From: Rallus limicola
Lineage: Eukaryota > Chordata > Aves > Gruiformes > Rallidae
NCBI GenBank assembly: GCA_022605955.1
Contig: JAKCOZ010000001.1
Span: 78,604,520-78,668,519 of the forward strand
DNA length: 64,000 nucleotides
Direction of reading: 5' to 3'
Of this stretch, positions 13,420 through 27,600 are shown one piece after another. The position numbers and the translations under genes are program-made. The notes under the pieces are model-generated. The model was not told the origin of the DNA and ran no database searches. It was given only the letters and a program-made list of their open reading frames with translations. Within the stretch, counting starts at the first letter, position 1; each line of letters opens with the position of its first letter.

Positions 13420-15457
13420 CTGATGCCTGAGATTTGCTTGCATTTCTGTCTGAAGTCTATATTTGTTCTGTTGGGTAGTGCAGAAGTTGGATGCTGGTTT
13501 ATTCCTCGTAGCATAATAAAGTGAGTTACCTTCAGAAGCAACTAATCTGTATCTGAAATGTGTTCCTGGCTGCCCATTGAAGTTGCTTTCCAGTTGTTTA
13601 TTACAGGCATGCCAGCCACATGTAGCTTAGATTTGCTGATCTGCTTGATTTTATTTTTTCCTTTTTTTCCCCAGATGTATATAGCTGTCCTGAACTGTGT
13701 GGACTGCCTTATTCTGTAGGTCATATTCTAGGTTGTATTCTCTGGCTGGTGTTTTCTTTCTTGTTCTGACAACAGAGCTAATGGCTATCAGCAGAAGGAA
13801 AACTAGTTCTTTTGGTTCTCAGGTTTCCTTTGCAGAGTAGTAGAGAGCTGCACTATCAGTACCTTACAGGCTATTCTGATTTCTCACATGGAAAATGGCA
13901 AGAAAGGATGTAAATGAGAGCTCTAAGCTGATTTTTCCATGCCTTTTGAAACAATGAGGCCACACTAGTGGTCTCCAGTGTAATCTACCCAAGAATAGAA
14001 AGAATTAAATCAGAAAAGGTGGTTTCAAGGGTCAGGACACAAGGAGGGAAGGCCTAAGAGGAACTCAGGCTTCCCTTTGCGTGTGTTTTGGTCTTGAAGA
14101 CCAGAGGAGGAAAGAGGAAAGCAGAAAAACTATCAACCAGCAAAACTCCTCAAGAAACTGTGGTTATTAGTATGACTTCATGGTGCTTTTTGATTCTTGA
14201 GAATACCTCTTTTTTTGTTTGTTTGTTTGTTTTTTTCCCCTCACCTTGTAATACTATCTTCCTCACCCTCAGTGGTAAGGTAACCCAAAGCTCGTGTTTC
14301 TTCCATAGAGCTGCACTGCGTGTGGATGGAGAGAGCATGCTAGCTGCTCCACGTGGTACCTGCTGGGAGGGACAGCTGCCCTTCATTCCCAGGGAACCCC
14401 AAGAAGCTTGGGCATTGAGTAGTTCACCTCATCAGTCCTAGGTCTGGCTCCCACGTACATCCCCGTGCATCAGCAAACTTTTCAGAAGGCACTGGAAAAC
14501 TTGAGGGAATGTGGAGTTACTGTACTCCTTCTGCCTGCAGTATCTCTCCAGGGTCTTGTGAGAGCTGGTATAAAATGACCTTCCATGACTTTGTATTTCT
14601 TCTTTTTGATCCAGCCTGTTCTGTGTGTGTGTTGTCTTTAACCACTGCTTTGCTTAGGCTCAGTACTTGCTCTTCTCACACGTGGCAGTTTTCTTTTGAG
14701 CTTTCCATATCAAAGTTCCCTTTTACTAAAATTTCATTCTTTCTCTGCTATGAGATTATAATAGCAAACAAAAGTATTAGCATGGTAATTTTATAGCATG
14801 ATGGCAGTGAAAGCCTGTATGTAAATAGAGCTCTTAAAAAAGAGGGTGGGAAACCTACCACTGGAAGACCCAAACCTCTCCCTTGAAAAGCAGGAAGATT
14901 TGCTTCCTGGAGCAGCCTGTTAGGGGGTAATACTGGGCAAAGCCCCACGTGGTGGGACTGGCAGATACAGAGAAACAGTTTCTGATGCCAGTCAGATATT
15001 GTGGGGTTCATACTGCATTGTGTGTAGCATCAGTAATACTGTGCTTCAGAAGACAGTTTAGTTCTGCAGATATTCATGTGTCTCCTCTTGGTGTGGGGAA
15101 GCTGACTTTATTCATAGCCAGTAGAATCCCTTGCCTTGCAACTGTTGATTTTGGTACGAATAGAAGTAGTAAAGCCTGTGTATTGCCAGGAAATGTACAC
15201 AGGGTGGTGATTGCACTTTCTGATCTAAAAAAAAAGACTGGGAGTGGAGAACAAAGCAGATAAGTTATTTGCCTAAAATCATGCAGCTGGTTTGTGGCTG
15301 AGCTAGGATCGAGGCTCAGTCTCTTGGTTTCTGACCACAGATCATAATTGCTGTTGCTTTGGTGTTTTGTCCTAAGTTCTTTATGTGAAGTCTGTGAAGG
15401 TGCAACAGTGGAGGGCAGGAGAAGTTAACCCTCTTGTTTCTTTTTTCATTTGTCCAG
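13420..15457. other. Unassigned sequence upstream of the first B4GALT4 coding exon
   Basis: No coding exon recognised. A (TTTG)n tract occupies about 14209-14236. Because the coding exon is preceded by a good splice acceptor at 15457, this stretch is most likely the intron after a 5' non-coding exon. That exon was not located and may lie outside the window. Confidence 0.45.
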
Positions 15458-15506
15458 GTTAAGTTGCATTTTCTGACACTTGAAGAGCAAACAGCACCGT
15501 GGCTCC

Positions 15507-15572
15507 ATGAATTGTGAAACTGCAGGAAGTGTGGCAGCCCTCCCTACCTCCGGCTTTCCTTCCTTACTGTGA
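15507..15572 (+). promoter_or_regulatory. Upstream ORF in the B4GALT4 5' leader
   Basis: An ATG at 15507 opens a 21-codon frame ending in TGA at 15572, 90 nt before the B4GALT4 start at 15663. Its context has a pyrimidine at -3, so it is weak. It is only relevant if the leader exon begins at 15458, where 'catttgtccag' gives a good acceptor. Confidence 0.4.
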
Positions 15573-15662
15573 CGTCCCTCTCTGGGCTTTTGGTTTCAGC
15601 CCCACTGGGCACACAGTGTGCTGCCTTGGCATCAGAGCAAAAGGAGCAGTTCAGGGAGAGCC

Positions 15663-18600
15663 ATGGCCTTGAGCTTGTATGTCTTTCACCTCTTCTATAA
15701 GTTCAAAGTGTTGGTGCTTGTCACTTTGTGTTTGATGGTGCTCTGGGCCACATTCAGTTACTTTATGGACTCCAGACAGGAAATTTCTAAAGCTAAGAGC
15801 ATGGTGGAGGATTTAAGAAGGGTAACCAGCCTGGAGGATGGTCAGAAGGAAGAGAAGACTGAATCAATTGCACAAGTTCCCACAGTGAAGTCATTTCAGG
15901 GTCCCTGCCCAGCTGTATCTCCCTACCTGCGTAAGTGATGGTGCTTTCCTCTCCTTTCTAACAAGTTGCACCTGCTTGGGTACCACTGACTTGGTTTTCT
16001 TCATGGTAGCTTTACAGTTAAATGCTTTTCCTGTGAAATACAATGCAACTGGTTGCAGTAAGGGCTTGTGGGTGAGGAAGTGACTTGTGGCAAAGAGTGC
16101 CTGTGCTGGGTCTGACGGGGGGGGGGGTAGCATTCCATATGGTGCTTTGCTTTGCATTAGTGGGTAAAACTGCTTTGGTAAGGCACCAGGGACATGGCTA
16201 CTCCTGAGCAGCATTTGTTGAGGCCCTGTCTCTTTCTTCCCTGGCCCCCTAAAATCTGGAATGCTGGGAGTGGATAAGAGGGTGGGCGTGGACACAGCCA
16301 GGACAGCTGATCACCAACTGACCAAAGGGGTGTTCCATACTCTGTGACCATACCATTTATTGTGCTAAGCAATAAAAGCTTGGGGAAAGGAAAAAGTAGG
16401 GTTGTGTTCATGGTGATGGTGTTTGTCTTCCCAACAACTGCTATACATGCTGAGGTCCTGCTTCCCAGGACATGGCTGGACATCTGCCTGCCAATGGGAA
16501 GTAGTGAATCAATTCCTCTTTTTTGCTTTGCCTTGTGTGCTGCTTTTGCTTTTTCTATAGAACTATCTTTACCTCAATCACAAGTCTCTTCATCTTCTCT
16601 CAATTTTTTGCCTTTTTGTTGTTAGGTGTACTTTTGTCTCTGTCTTGACAGCTGAAGGACTTCACAGCTGCATTGCTGTTAGCTGTACTTATGGTCAAGG
16701 TCCAAATTGGTGACTGCTTCTTTGGTCTGCCCATTTGTTTTTCTAGTCTACTATTTTTCTGTCTTGGTATTGTGAGCAGTAGGTGGCTCGTGCTTTGCAG
16801 TACCATGTCACTGTCAACTTCCTTTCTGTGAACCTGATGAGGGATTTGTTTGGGAAGGGGAAGTCTCCCCTCCTCCCCCGTGTAGTCCAAACAGCTGCTG
16901 TCTAACTGCACACCCTCCACCCTGACCCCAGGATGTGTTTGCTTAAGTAACCACACCCTGGCTGTGGCCATCACCCTTGCCTTCATTGTTCTCTTTCATG
17001 GGTTGGCTGAGTCCAGAGGGGCTGTAACAGTAGCTCCGTGCAAGAGAAGTGATGGAAATTTTATTTGGTTACAAAGAATCTTGGTACACTTTGCCTTACA
17101 AATTTATAGCCTTCAGCCTCTTGATACTTTTGCTTATGCTTTAAGTAGAGGAAACTTCACAGCCATAGTTCTCCTGTCTCCTCCTGCTTCCTTCTCTTCT
17201 GCTTTGCCCTTGCAGGTCTTTCTAGTCAGTCCTACTGGAGTAGGGTGGAACCTCTTGATTTTTATACTTTCAATATATATATTTTTAATCATCACTATTC
17301 TATAATCAGTTCAAGCAACTAAATGCTTGATACCCAGTACTTCCACTGTCTAATGACCTTGTAGCATTACTTTTCTCTTGATTGAGAAGATTGGGAAACC
17401 AACTGGGGCTTGAACCTGGGTTCCTTATGCTGGTTACAGAGTGCCTCACTAGGTGACTGCACTGGCCACAACCAGAAACAGCTCGGGAAAGCTTCTTGTG
17501 CTTCTCCTACAGGAGGTGCCAGCAAACTCACCTTCAAAGCATCTCTCACACTAGAAGAAGTGCAAAAGGAGAACCCTCAGGTAGCCAAGGGCCGATATCA
17601 TCCAACAGAGTGTTCAGCATTGCAGCATGTGGCCATCCTCATCCCACACCGCAACAGAGAGAAGCATCTGCTCTACCTTCTGGACCACCTCCACCCCTTC
17701 CTACAGCGGCAGCAGCTGGACTACGGCATCTACGTTATTCACCAGGTGAGGCAGCTGGTGCAGACACATCTTTGGGTGGGGATGATGTCAGTCCAAGGGG
17801 AGGCATGCTGCTGCCTCTGTCTAACATCAGTTCTCCAAGCCTGCTTCCAACACCTCTACTGGAGGGATGCAACGGTGCATGCAGCCATTGCTGGTAGCAC
17901 TACAGGGTCTCAGCTGCTGTTAGCAAAGCTGAGAACTATTAATAAACTGTCTTTATTGGTGGTCATTTGTCTTACTGAGTCTGTTAGAGGTGAGCATCTT
18001 TTGCATTACTAATGCAACTCACTGCTCTTGCAGTATGCCCACATGTAACTAGGCTGACATGGGTTTTGTCTTTTAAATTTGGAGTTGTTTGGATCAAAGG
18101 CCTCAGTTTGTATCTAGCTCTTCTCACCCATCTGCTTGCTGGCTGTTGTGCTTAGCAAGCTGTATGTATCCTGTGGTTGTACTTTGCTGTCTCAAGCTGT
18201 CAGTTACTGGTGGTAGGTGCTCCACTTGTGCAGCAAGGGCCATGGGAAGAAGTAGTCATGGCAGAGCATATGGTCCCTGGAAGATGTATTAATTTCTTCA
18301 TTTACCTTCTTTCTAGATCTGCTGAATCAGCAGCTAGAACTTGAGCATACGGGTTTGTGCCACGTTGCCTTTCATCCAAGGAGCTTATATTCTGGTCACA
18401 CAAGCTAAAAGCAGTATAGATTTTTCTTTTGCAGTATGTTTGCCTTAGGCTTTTATTGTGTTTTCTTTCTTTTTCTATCACTTAGTTTTCTGCTCTGACA
18501 CTGAACAGATCTCTCAGACAGCAGGGGGGAAAAAAGGTGATAAATCAATACAGTTTCTTTTCCCTTCTGTTTAAAGAGGCCAGAGGCAATTAACCAGTGT

Positions 18601-21600
18601 GAAGCAGCGCATTCTAGGCACAAGCTTATGCTTTTGCTCAGTGGCACAGCAGAAGACATGACAGAAGTCATGGCAGGGTGTATCCTTTCAGCTGGAATGG
18701 ACTGTTCTGGCATTGCTTAGAGTCATCACGTGGCCCGTAGAGCGGGGAAAGCCGAGGCTCTTCTCTGCGTTAGTACGTGCTGAAACCGTGCCTGTAGTGG
18801 CTCGCTCCAGCTAGCGAGCAGGGGTTAGAAATAAATCCTTGGGAGAACGGGCATGTGTTCCTCACTTGTTGGAGTAAGTGAGGTGGAGGACAGCTGTCAT
18901 GTTAGTGAAAGCAGTGTGCAAGTACCCGTCGTGTCTGTGAGCAGCAGCGTCGTGTCTGGACTTGTGCTGTCAGTTTTTACTGGGAAGGTAAGAAGCTTCT
19001 GCTTTGCCTTTCCTTATAGATAGGGATACCCAAAGACTGGGAAGTGGATCTAATGTAGCTCTCCTATGGCAAATCACTCTGCATTTGTGATGTCATTGGT
19101 AAAGTATCTTTGGTGGAAAGTTAAAATTGGGATTTCACTCTTAAAATAAATAGCTTACTTTGGAAGAAGATGAAGAAATGCCCCCTTGATATTTCTCTCT
19201 GTGAGCTATTAAAGGGCATGCTCCAGATCCCTTCTTTATAGGCTATGTGTTGCATCTTCAGAATTGCTTCCCTGCATGCATGAATGCAGTGTCAAAAAAA
19301 AAAAGGAAGCTTGTAATCCCTGGGGGGTGAATAATTTCTTTTGCAACATAAATTTGTCTTGTGGTCATTTTCCTTCTTCCACAGAAACAAAGGAGGGCAA
19401 TTCTCTCCCTAATAAAAGATAAGGAAACTTTGCTGTTTGCTCAGCATGTGACTGAACAATGAAAAGGGCCTTTCCTGGAAAGTGACTTTAGCTGTCATTT
19501 GGCTGCCTTTGTGCGGGAAGGGGGCTCTGGGGCCTGACTCTACTGATGAGGGGGATGCAGAACCACAGCAAGATAGAGTGTGCTCTTGCTGAACTAGGCT
19601 GGGGTTGATACCCAAGGCCAGTGAAGCGCTCTCTGTGTTCTTTTACCAGGCATCTGAATTGTTACAGTCACTCAGTTGCCTCCTGATAGATATTTTCACA
19701 TACAGGACACCTTAAAAAAAAAAAAAAACCCACACAAAATCCAAATTAATCAGAAACTTGATGTCAAAGATTTCTGTGTGAAATGTATCTAAACTTTTCT
19801 TGGAAAATTCCTTCCCTGACTTGAGAATTGGAAGCAATTAATTATCACAGGAAGTGATAATTAAGTGATAATTCTGCACCAATATGCAGAAGTGAGCACT
19901 GGGACAGGCTGCCCAGGGGTGTTTTGGAGTCTCCTCTGGAGATATCCAAGACCCGTCTAGACACCTACCTGTGCAACCTGTCCTAGGAACCTGCTTTGGC
20001 AGGGGGTTGGACTCGATTATCTCTGGAGGTCACTTCCAACCCCTACAATTCTGTGATCCCTCTCAATCTCTCGGAGCAGGCACTGGGCTGTGTTTCCCAA
20101 ACTGCTTGAATGGAGCCATGAATCCCATAAAACCTCTTTATCCAGGAGCAGACAGCTGTTGCCATTGCAACAAATTGCCACTTCAGAGCAAAATGTCACT
20201 TTCTAAGAGTAACTAAAGCATGCTTTGTGTACCACTGCTTTTCCCTACAGCTAACTTCTTGCTGTCTGGGGACACCACCACCTTTCTCATCATCCATGGT
20301 GCCTCTCACAGTCCAAGCAGCTTCCAACAAATGATCCCTTTTTTTCAGAAATCGCTTTTTTTTTTAATTTGTTCAGGTTCATCAGGTTCCCAGCTCTGGG
20401 AAATGGCTGCCCTGTCAGTTTCTGGGAGCACAGGGCTTGGCCCTCTGACTCCAGGTGGGAACTTGAGGCTACTCACCGCTTTATCCTCAAGAGCAGAAAG
20501 GCTTCTCTGGGCTGTCACAAGTGCACAGCACGGTAAACAATAAATGGCAAGATAAAGCATGCCTGGCGCTTGAGAGTGAGCGGTGTCCCATCAGGTGTGG
20601 GGGGTGTATATGTGTTCCCTCAGTGGGGAAAAGCTGTATAATTTTGAGAAGCACAGGTGCACGCCAGTGAAAACAGATCGTGAAGATTAGTAAAAACCAG
20701 CTGAAGCTCTGTGCTGGGGGAGTTGGTGACACGTAAGCGTTAGGTTAAGGATAGGAGGTAAAAATGAAGAGACCTGCTTTTTATTTCCCCACTCTGCCAC
20801 CTGCTGTGGAACCTGCGGAAAGGCAGTGGGCTGCTGTCCTCTCACCGGTGGACAAGCATAAAGCACCGCTGGCAGGTGTTCTGACAGCTACAAACCCCAG
20901 TTAGTATGGGAAGAATGGGGTTTGGGGAGTATTCTGGGGGTCTTGTGTTGCTTTTTTTCCTGTGGGTTTTTTGCTGTTCTGTTCTTTTAAATTTCAGTAG
21001 CCTTACTGATGTAGCTGTGTAGGGATCCAGGTTCTAAACCCTTTACTGATACCTCCTTTGTTCTGTAGCCTCATGGGAAGACCAGGAGAGGAGCAGCCAT
21101 AGCAGTGAAATCACATCATGCAGCGTGCATGTTTCTGATACCCAGAGAACCGTAGGCTCTCCTGGCCTTGGCTGGGAGTGCTCATGACAAGTAGAGACTT
21201 GAAGAAACACTTTGCTTCCTTGGCCACTGATGCTTTATCTAATGTTATGGGGTAGCTGTCTGTGTAGTTACTGCTGTGACACATAAATAGGGTTGTGAAG
21301 AACACAACATGAATAAATGCCCAGGAGTGGCTCTAGTTCAAAAGGTTTGACACCTCCTTCAGAGTTCTGTTTTGTTGTTTTCGTTCTCTTCCACAGGCTG
21401 GCAACACCAAATTTAATCGAGCTAAATTGCTGAATGTAGGATACCTAGAGGCCATAAAAGAAGCAAACTGGGACTGCTTCATTTTCCATGATGTGGATCT
21501 GGTGCCAGAAAATGACTTTAACATTTACATGTGTGACAGACAACCAAAGCACCTTGTAGTTGGCAGGAACAATACTGGATACAGGTAGGAAACCAGGGAT

Positions 21601-24600
21601 ATGGAAGGAGTACCAACTGGGAAATGCTGCATTACTGATGATGTTCCTTTTCTGATGGAGCTGTGTGCTGGTAGCTACCCTTCCTCATGACACCAGGTTT
21701 CTGGTGGTACCACTTTGCCTCTCTGGAGCACCTTCTGACAGAAGATAACTGTTCTTACACCTTTGAAGTCAGCTTTGTAGTCACCTGTATGAACGATCTC
21801 TGTCATCATCCTGTTTTCTGGGATGAGGGGGAAGTTGTTCTGAGAGAAAAGCAAGATGCCAGAGGTTGTGCAGAGACCTTCTGTCAAAGCTAGAAATACA
21901 TTTGCAGGCTCCCAGTCAGTGATCTGATGGTGTGATCTTACTGTTTTCCTAATAACACTTGTTGCTTGCTTCTTGCTGTTGAAGAGGTAACATCTGATAC
22001 TGAGAATGAGTGTGAGAATTTCCAAGGGGTAAGGTTGTACTTAATTATTTGGCTGGACGTTGCCTAATGCAGGATCATTCTCATCTTTAAGTGGGTCCCA
22101 TAAGTGCTGCTGTGATACAAATAATTTAAAGTGAGAAGTCAGGGTCACTCCACCTCAGAGGAAGAAAAGGCTGCTAAGTTTAGTGAATTTAATGACTATT
22201 TGAACTTGCTTCTTTCAAGAGTCACCTCTTACGTCGCTTTAAATATTAATTAGTGAGTTTTTTAAATGCTGGTCAGAGAGTACTTTGAAGTGAAGCTCTG
22301 CTTCTCTTCTGGGTTTCCTTTGTTAAATATATGAGGGAGAGAGGTGGGAGTACAAATTCTTATACAGATGAACATTCATTTTCCAGTCACTTAGTGAGAA
22401 CTGGCCTAAGCACAGATGAACTAGGCTCCTGACAGGTTTTTGGAGTGCTGTGCCTTGCAGAGAGAATGTAGGATGGTGTCGTGGTTTCACCCCGGCTGTG
22501 GGCTGAGATCCACGCAGCTGCCTGCTCCTTAAAGTAAAAGAGCAGGAGAAAAGGGAAAGGGGAGGGGGGAAACAAGGGAAGGGAAAAGGAAGGGACAAAT
22601 AACTCCAAAACCAAGAAACTAAGAGGCCCGTGGGTTGGGATAAGGATAGTTTACTAAGAGAACAGAAAGATAAAATATAACAATGCTAACAGGACTTTAG
22701 AGCAAAAGAATATGAAACTATTGACACACAATGCAGTTTCTCACCGAACCACACAACTCAGGCCACACCACCCAGAGCCGTCCCGGAACCCGACCGTCCC
22801 CCAAGACCCTCGCGTCCCGGCCGCTCGCGTCCCGGAACCGCCCCCCTTCCTCCTCCCATCAGCCCCCCTTTATCCTGGGCAGGACGTAATTGGCATGGAA
22901 TACTCTCTTTGGCCCATCTGGGTCACCTGTCCTGGCTTTGACTGTCTGACTGCAACTAGAAACATCAGGGTGTTATCAGCACTGCTTTCATTGTAACTCC
23001 CAAACACAGCATTCCATCCGCTGCTGCAAATGAAGTTAACTCTGTCCTGACTGAAACCAGGACAGATGGTCAGCACACAAAAGCAATGAACACTGCTTTG
23101 GTTATTGGGCAGGCATGCAGCATCTACACTAACAATGTGACACAAATCTTGAGGTGCTTTACTTAACCTCTTGTGCCTCTGCTGCAAGTGTGCTGCTTAG
23201 CTAAGCATGAAGATGGATTATTTTTTTTTAGTTATTATTTTACTACGGTGTTGCTTTACCTCCTGATTTCCTCAGGTTTCTCCTGTCTGTGGAAAGGAGC
23301 GGTTAGTTGCAGGTTGGTGGTTAAGCTTTGGTTTTAAGAGTGCAGACAAAATTAGTTTTGCTATGAATACCCTCACTGGCATTCACCAGGATATCGGTGT
23401 TCTGAATTAGATTCATACTTCTGTGTCACTGTCTCTGCTCATGCATCCATGGAGGGGGGATAATCATGTTCTAATTCTAAGGGAATACCTGGTTATGTCG
23501 GCAGGAATTCAGATCCTGAGCTCAGGAATACCTCAGCTGCACTGGGACCAGAGGTTGAAGTCCCAGTTGGGTGAGCTCAGTGTTTGGCTTAGGCTGACAT
23601 GGGCACACCAAGATGAGGGGTGCTCAGGTGAGGTTGAGTAAGCTGAAGTCGTAAGTGTTTTGCACTAACACAAAATATCCTGGGCAGGAATGTTGGGGGG
23701 GTTTGTGTGTTTCATCCTCCTGTTTCTACCAGGGGATGTCTTCTGTTGGGATGCAGTGTATGGTAATCTCAACAGCCATGCTCCCTTGGAGAGCAAGTAC
23801 CTTATGTGTAGTGACACAAACTATAACTTCTTTTTTAGGCTCTTTAAAAAAGAGGTTAATGTGTTAAAACTTTGAAGGCAAGGGTAGGACAATTTATTTT
23901 AATCTTAGTTAAACTATTTCCTCGAGACCAGCACATCATCCTTTCCTAATGATCACTCCTATTGTATTGTTCTTAAGTCCAATTTTTAAAGTCCCAAAGG
24001 AGCCGGTGTTTCTCTCTTCCCCAGGGAAGAGGTGGTTGAATGCTTAGAGGTGCATTCCACAGATGATGTCACCTGGGAGCAATAGGTGCCTGGGCCCTGG
24101 GTTGTGTGTCCAGTTCTGGTTCCTGTGCTCAAGAGAGACAAGGAACTACTGGAGGAAGTGCAGTGGACTGAGCATGAGGAGACTGGAGCACCTCTCGTAT
24201 GAAGAAAGGCTGAGGAGCTGGTGCTGCTCTAGGCTAGAGGAGACTGAGAGGGGATGTTATCAACACTTGTAAATATGTAAAGCGTGGACATCTAGAGGAA
24301 GGGGCCAGACTTTTCAGTGGTGCCCAGGGACAGGACAAGGGGCAGTGGGCTCAAACTGGAACACAGGAAGCTCCATCTTAACGTGAGGTAGAACTTCTTC
24401 AATCTGAGGGTGACAGAGCCCTGGCACAGGCTGCCCAGGGGGGTTGTGGAGTCTTCTCTGGAGATCTGTCTGGACACAAACCTGTTCAGCCTGCTCTAGG
24501 TGAGCCTTCTTTAGCAGGGGGGGTTGGAGTAGATGACCTCCAGAGGTCCCTTCCAACCCCTGCCACTCTGAAACCATGGGCAGCACTGTCCTGTTACCCT

Positions 24601-27600
24601 GCAGACACCAAAAGGAGCAACCTGTAATTGAGGCCCGTAAGGAAGCAGTGGGGTGTGTGTATATGTATGTAGGTGAGCAGTCAGTTCCCAAACCCTACCA
24701 GGCTGCTGGAATGAAGATGGGGGGGGAGATTGGGGACTGTTGGTGACTGGCAGTACAGCCTGAAAGCATGGCTGGGGAGGGTTCTTCCCTGCTGTTGATG
24801 GGACCTCCATGCTGTCCACTCCACTATTCACTGCAGTTCTTTAGAGCACCCATAGAAGTCTCAAAGGGATGATGCATAATTAAAATGTGATAGGGCCTCT
24901 GCTACCTTATGGTAGGTCTCTTCCAGGACAGTAGGTAAATGGAGAGAGCAAGGAAGAGTAACAATTCCTGAGGCAGAAAAAAATGCAGGTGGTGTGTGTG
25001 AGAGACTACATCTGCCTAGAACAGCCCCTTCCTATATGTTTATATAGATATACTTCCCAAAAGAGCATCTTATCACAGTCTTACCAAATGACAGTTGAAG
25101 GTAGGTTTTTTTTCAAACAGCTGGAAGAAATCTCACATATGGAGGCCCTGGTCCTCATGGAAGACTTCAGTTGTCCTGGTATCTGCTGGAAGGGCAACAC
25201 AACAGTGATCAGGAGATTTCTGAGTGAACTGCTCAAATTCCTGACACAGGTGGTCAGAGCTGATGAAGGGATGTGTCCTGCTGAACTTACAGACAGGGAG
25301 AAATCATTGAGGATGGTAAGGTTAGAACTGAACGAGGAAAGTAACAGGATTAGAACCATGGACTTTGTGTTCAGGATCTGCTTGGAAGAATCAAGTGAGG
25401 GGTGACCCAGGAGAGAAGAGGGGTTTGGAAGAGCTGGTAATTCTTCAGGGGTTGCCTCCTTTGGGCTCAAGAGTGGTCCATACCAATTTGGAGGAGGCTA
25501 ATCAAAGGTGAATGGAGGCCTGCACCGATCAACAGGGGGCTCCTGGAAACTTGAACAGAAGAAGGAAACATTAAAAAGGTGGAAACAGTGTCAGGTGGCT
25601 TGTGAGGACACATAAGATGCTGTCTAAGAATGCAGGGATGAGGTTAGGAAAACCAGAGTCCCTCTGGAATTGAACCTCACAAGCAACATGAAGGGCTTCT
25701 ACAGGTGTATCAGCTGTTGGGAAGTGTAGAGAACATTTGAGACTGCTGTGTGACAGGTGACCTGGTGCCAAAGACAGAAATAGGTCAAGATACTCAATGC
25801 CTTACCTGCCTTGCTCTTTACTGGCAAGATTTTGCCTTCAGGACTCCCAGGTTTCTGATACAAGTCGAGAAGTCTGGACTAAGACCAGCCCTTGGTGGAA
25901 GAGGATGAAATTAAGCAATACTTCAACTGGCCATACATGATAAAGCCCTGTGACTGATGGGATGTATCCATGAATGCTACTGAAGCTTTCTGCTGTCACT
26001 GTGAGGCCATTCTGTTATCTTTGAAAGCCCTTGGTGATTGGGGGAGGTTCTTGAGGACAAGCAAGAAGAAGCATTTGAGGAACTACAGGCTGCCCAACCT
26101 CACCTTGTAATCCCTGGGAGGGTCATGAAGCAAACATGTTTACAAGTCATGCCTGACCAACCTGATGGCCTTCTCTGATTTGACTAGCTTGGTGGATGAG
26201 GGTGGAATTAGTGGGTAATGTTCAGCTTGACTTAAGGCTGTCTCCCATAACATCCCCACTGATGAAGTAATGAAGTATGGACTAGTGAACTGGCAGTGAG
26301 GTGGACTGAAAACTGGCAGAAGTGCTGCTCTCAGGGGATTCTGATCATTGGAATAAGTCTGGCTGGAGGCCAGTCTCTAATGGTTTAAGCCAGTTTGACA
26401 CTGGGGCTGGTACTCGTTAATACCTTCATATGTACTGGTTAGTATCCTCATTCACCTGGAGGATAGGGCAGCAAGTTTTTAGAAGATCCTGGAGAGGTGA
26501 TTGATGTACCAGGGACTTTGTCAGGCTGGAGAATGTGGCCAGTAGGAATTTAAATTTTCTCAAAGGGGACCTGGAGGGGAGCAAGTCCCTGCACCAGGAG
26601 GTGCTGGAAGCCACCTGTCTGGAAAGCAGTTACAGAAGAGGATCTGGGTCAGCAGTGTGCCCTCATCACAAAGGCCAGTGGCATCTTGGGCTGCATTAGG
26701 AGGGTGCTGTCAGCAGGTTGAGAGAGGTGACTGTTCCTTTCTACTCAGCACCACTGAAACAATACCTGGGGTGCTGGGTCCAGCTCTGGGTGCCCCTCTG
26801 CACACTAAAAATGGGGACATATGGGAGCGAGTCCAGAGAGGTGCCATGAAGATGACTAAAGGATTGCAGCATCTGACATGACAAGGGAGGCTGACAGTGC
26901 TGGGGCACTGGAGCAGGGACAGCAGCAGCAGAGTGGGGCTGGTCAATGTATATGTGTACCTGATGGAAGGGAGTAAAGGAGGTGGAGCCAGACCCTTCTT
27001 GGTGAAAAGCAAGAGGCAATGGGCACAAACTGAAATAACAGGAAATTCCTTCTAAACATACAAAAAGCTGCTTTTTTTTTTTGGTGAGGTTGGTGAAATA
27101 CTGAGACAGGCTGCTCAGAACTTGTGGAATCCCTGTCCTTGGAGATGCTCAGAACCTGAATAGGAAACGGTCCTCAGCAACTTGCTCTAGCAGACCCTGC
27201 TCTGAGCAGAGGGGGTTGGAGTGGCTGATCTCCAGTGGCCCCTTCCAACCTGAGCAGTTCTCCTGCAGTGCAACAACAGGAGCAAAAATCAGCCAGGAAA
27301 AAGAGTCAGTGGTGAGCGGGGGCAGGGGGGGGTTCTGTTTGGGAGTTTTGGTGTGTTGTTTTAAACTAGATTAGTGTTAAACAAGAAACAAGAAGCAGTG
27401 CTGTGCCTTTGCTTGTCTGGATACAAACTGCCAGGACTAGAAAGTTCTTCTGCTTAGATTCACATACATCTAGAAATCAGAATGTAATCTGCAGCCATGT
27501 GAATGTCGCCTCTGAAGCTGGCAGTGGTGATGGGGCAATGCTTACCTTAAGGGCCAAGAAAGAGGAGGGTATCGTGTAAAAAGCCATTAGTAACATGGGA

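Noticed and set aside
14088..14441. 117-codon plus-strand open frame
   Set aside because: It runs through a T-rich (TTTG)n tract, has a matching antisense frame, and no similarity or splice layout.
17746..18012. Continuation of the exon 2 frame beyond 17745
   Set aside because: A consensus donor follows 'caccag' at 17745, and the family's next residues resume at 21397, so this is intron read-through.
22323..23187. Several open frames on both strands
   Set aside because: They overlap solo LTR copy A and recur almost unchanged in copy B (33439-34131), so they are LTR sequence and not genes.
25571..27028. Open frames of 60-100 codons in B4GALT4 intron 3
   Set aside because: They fall within the long CR1-like element and are repeat remnants.
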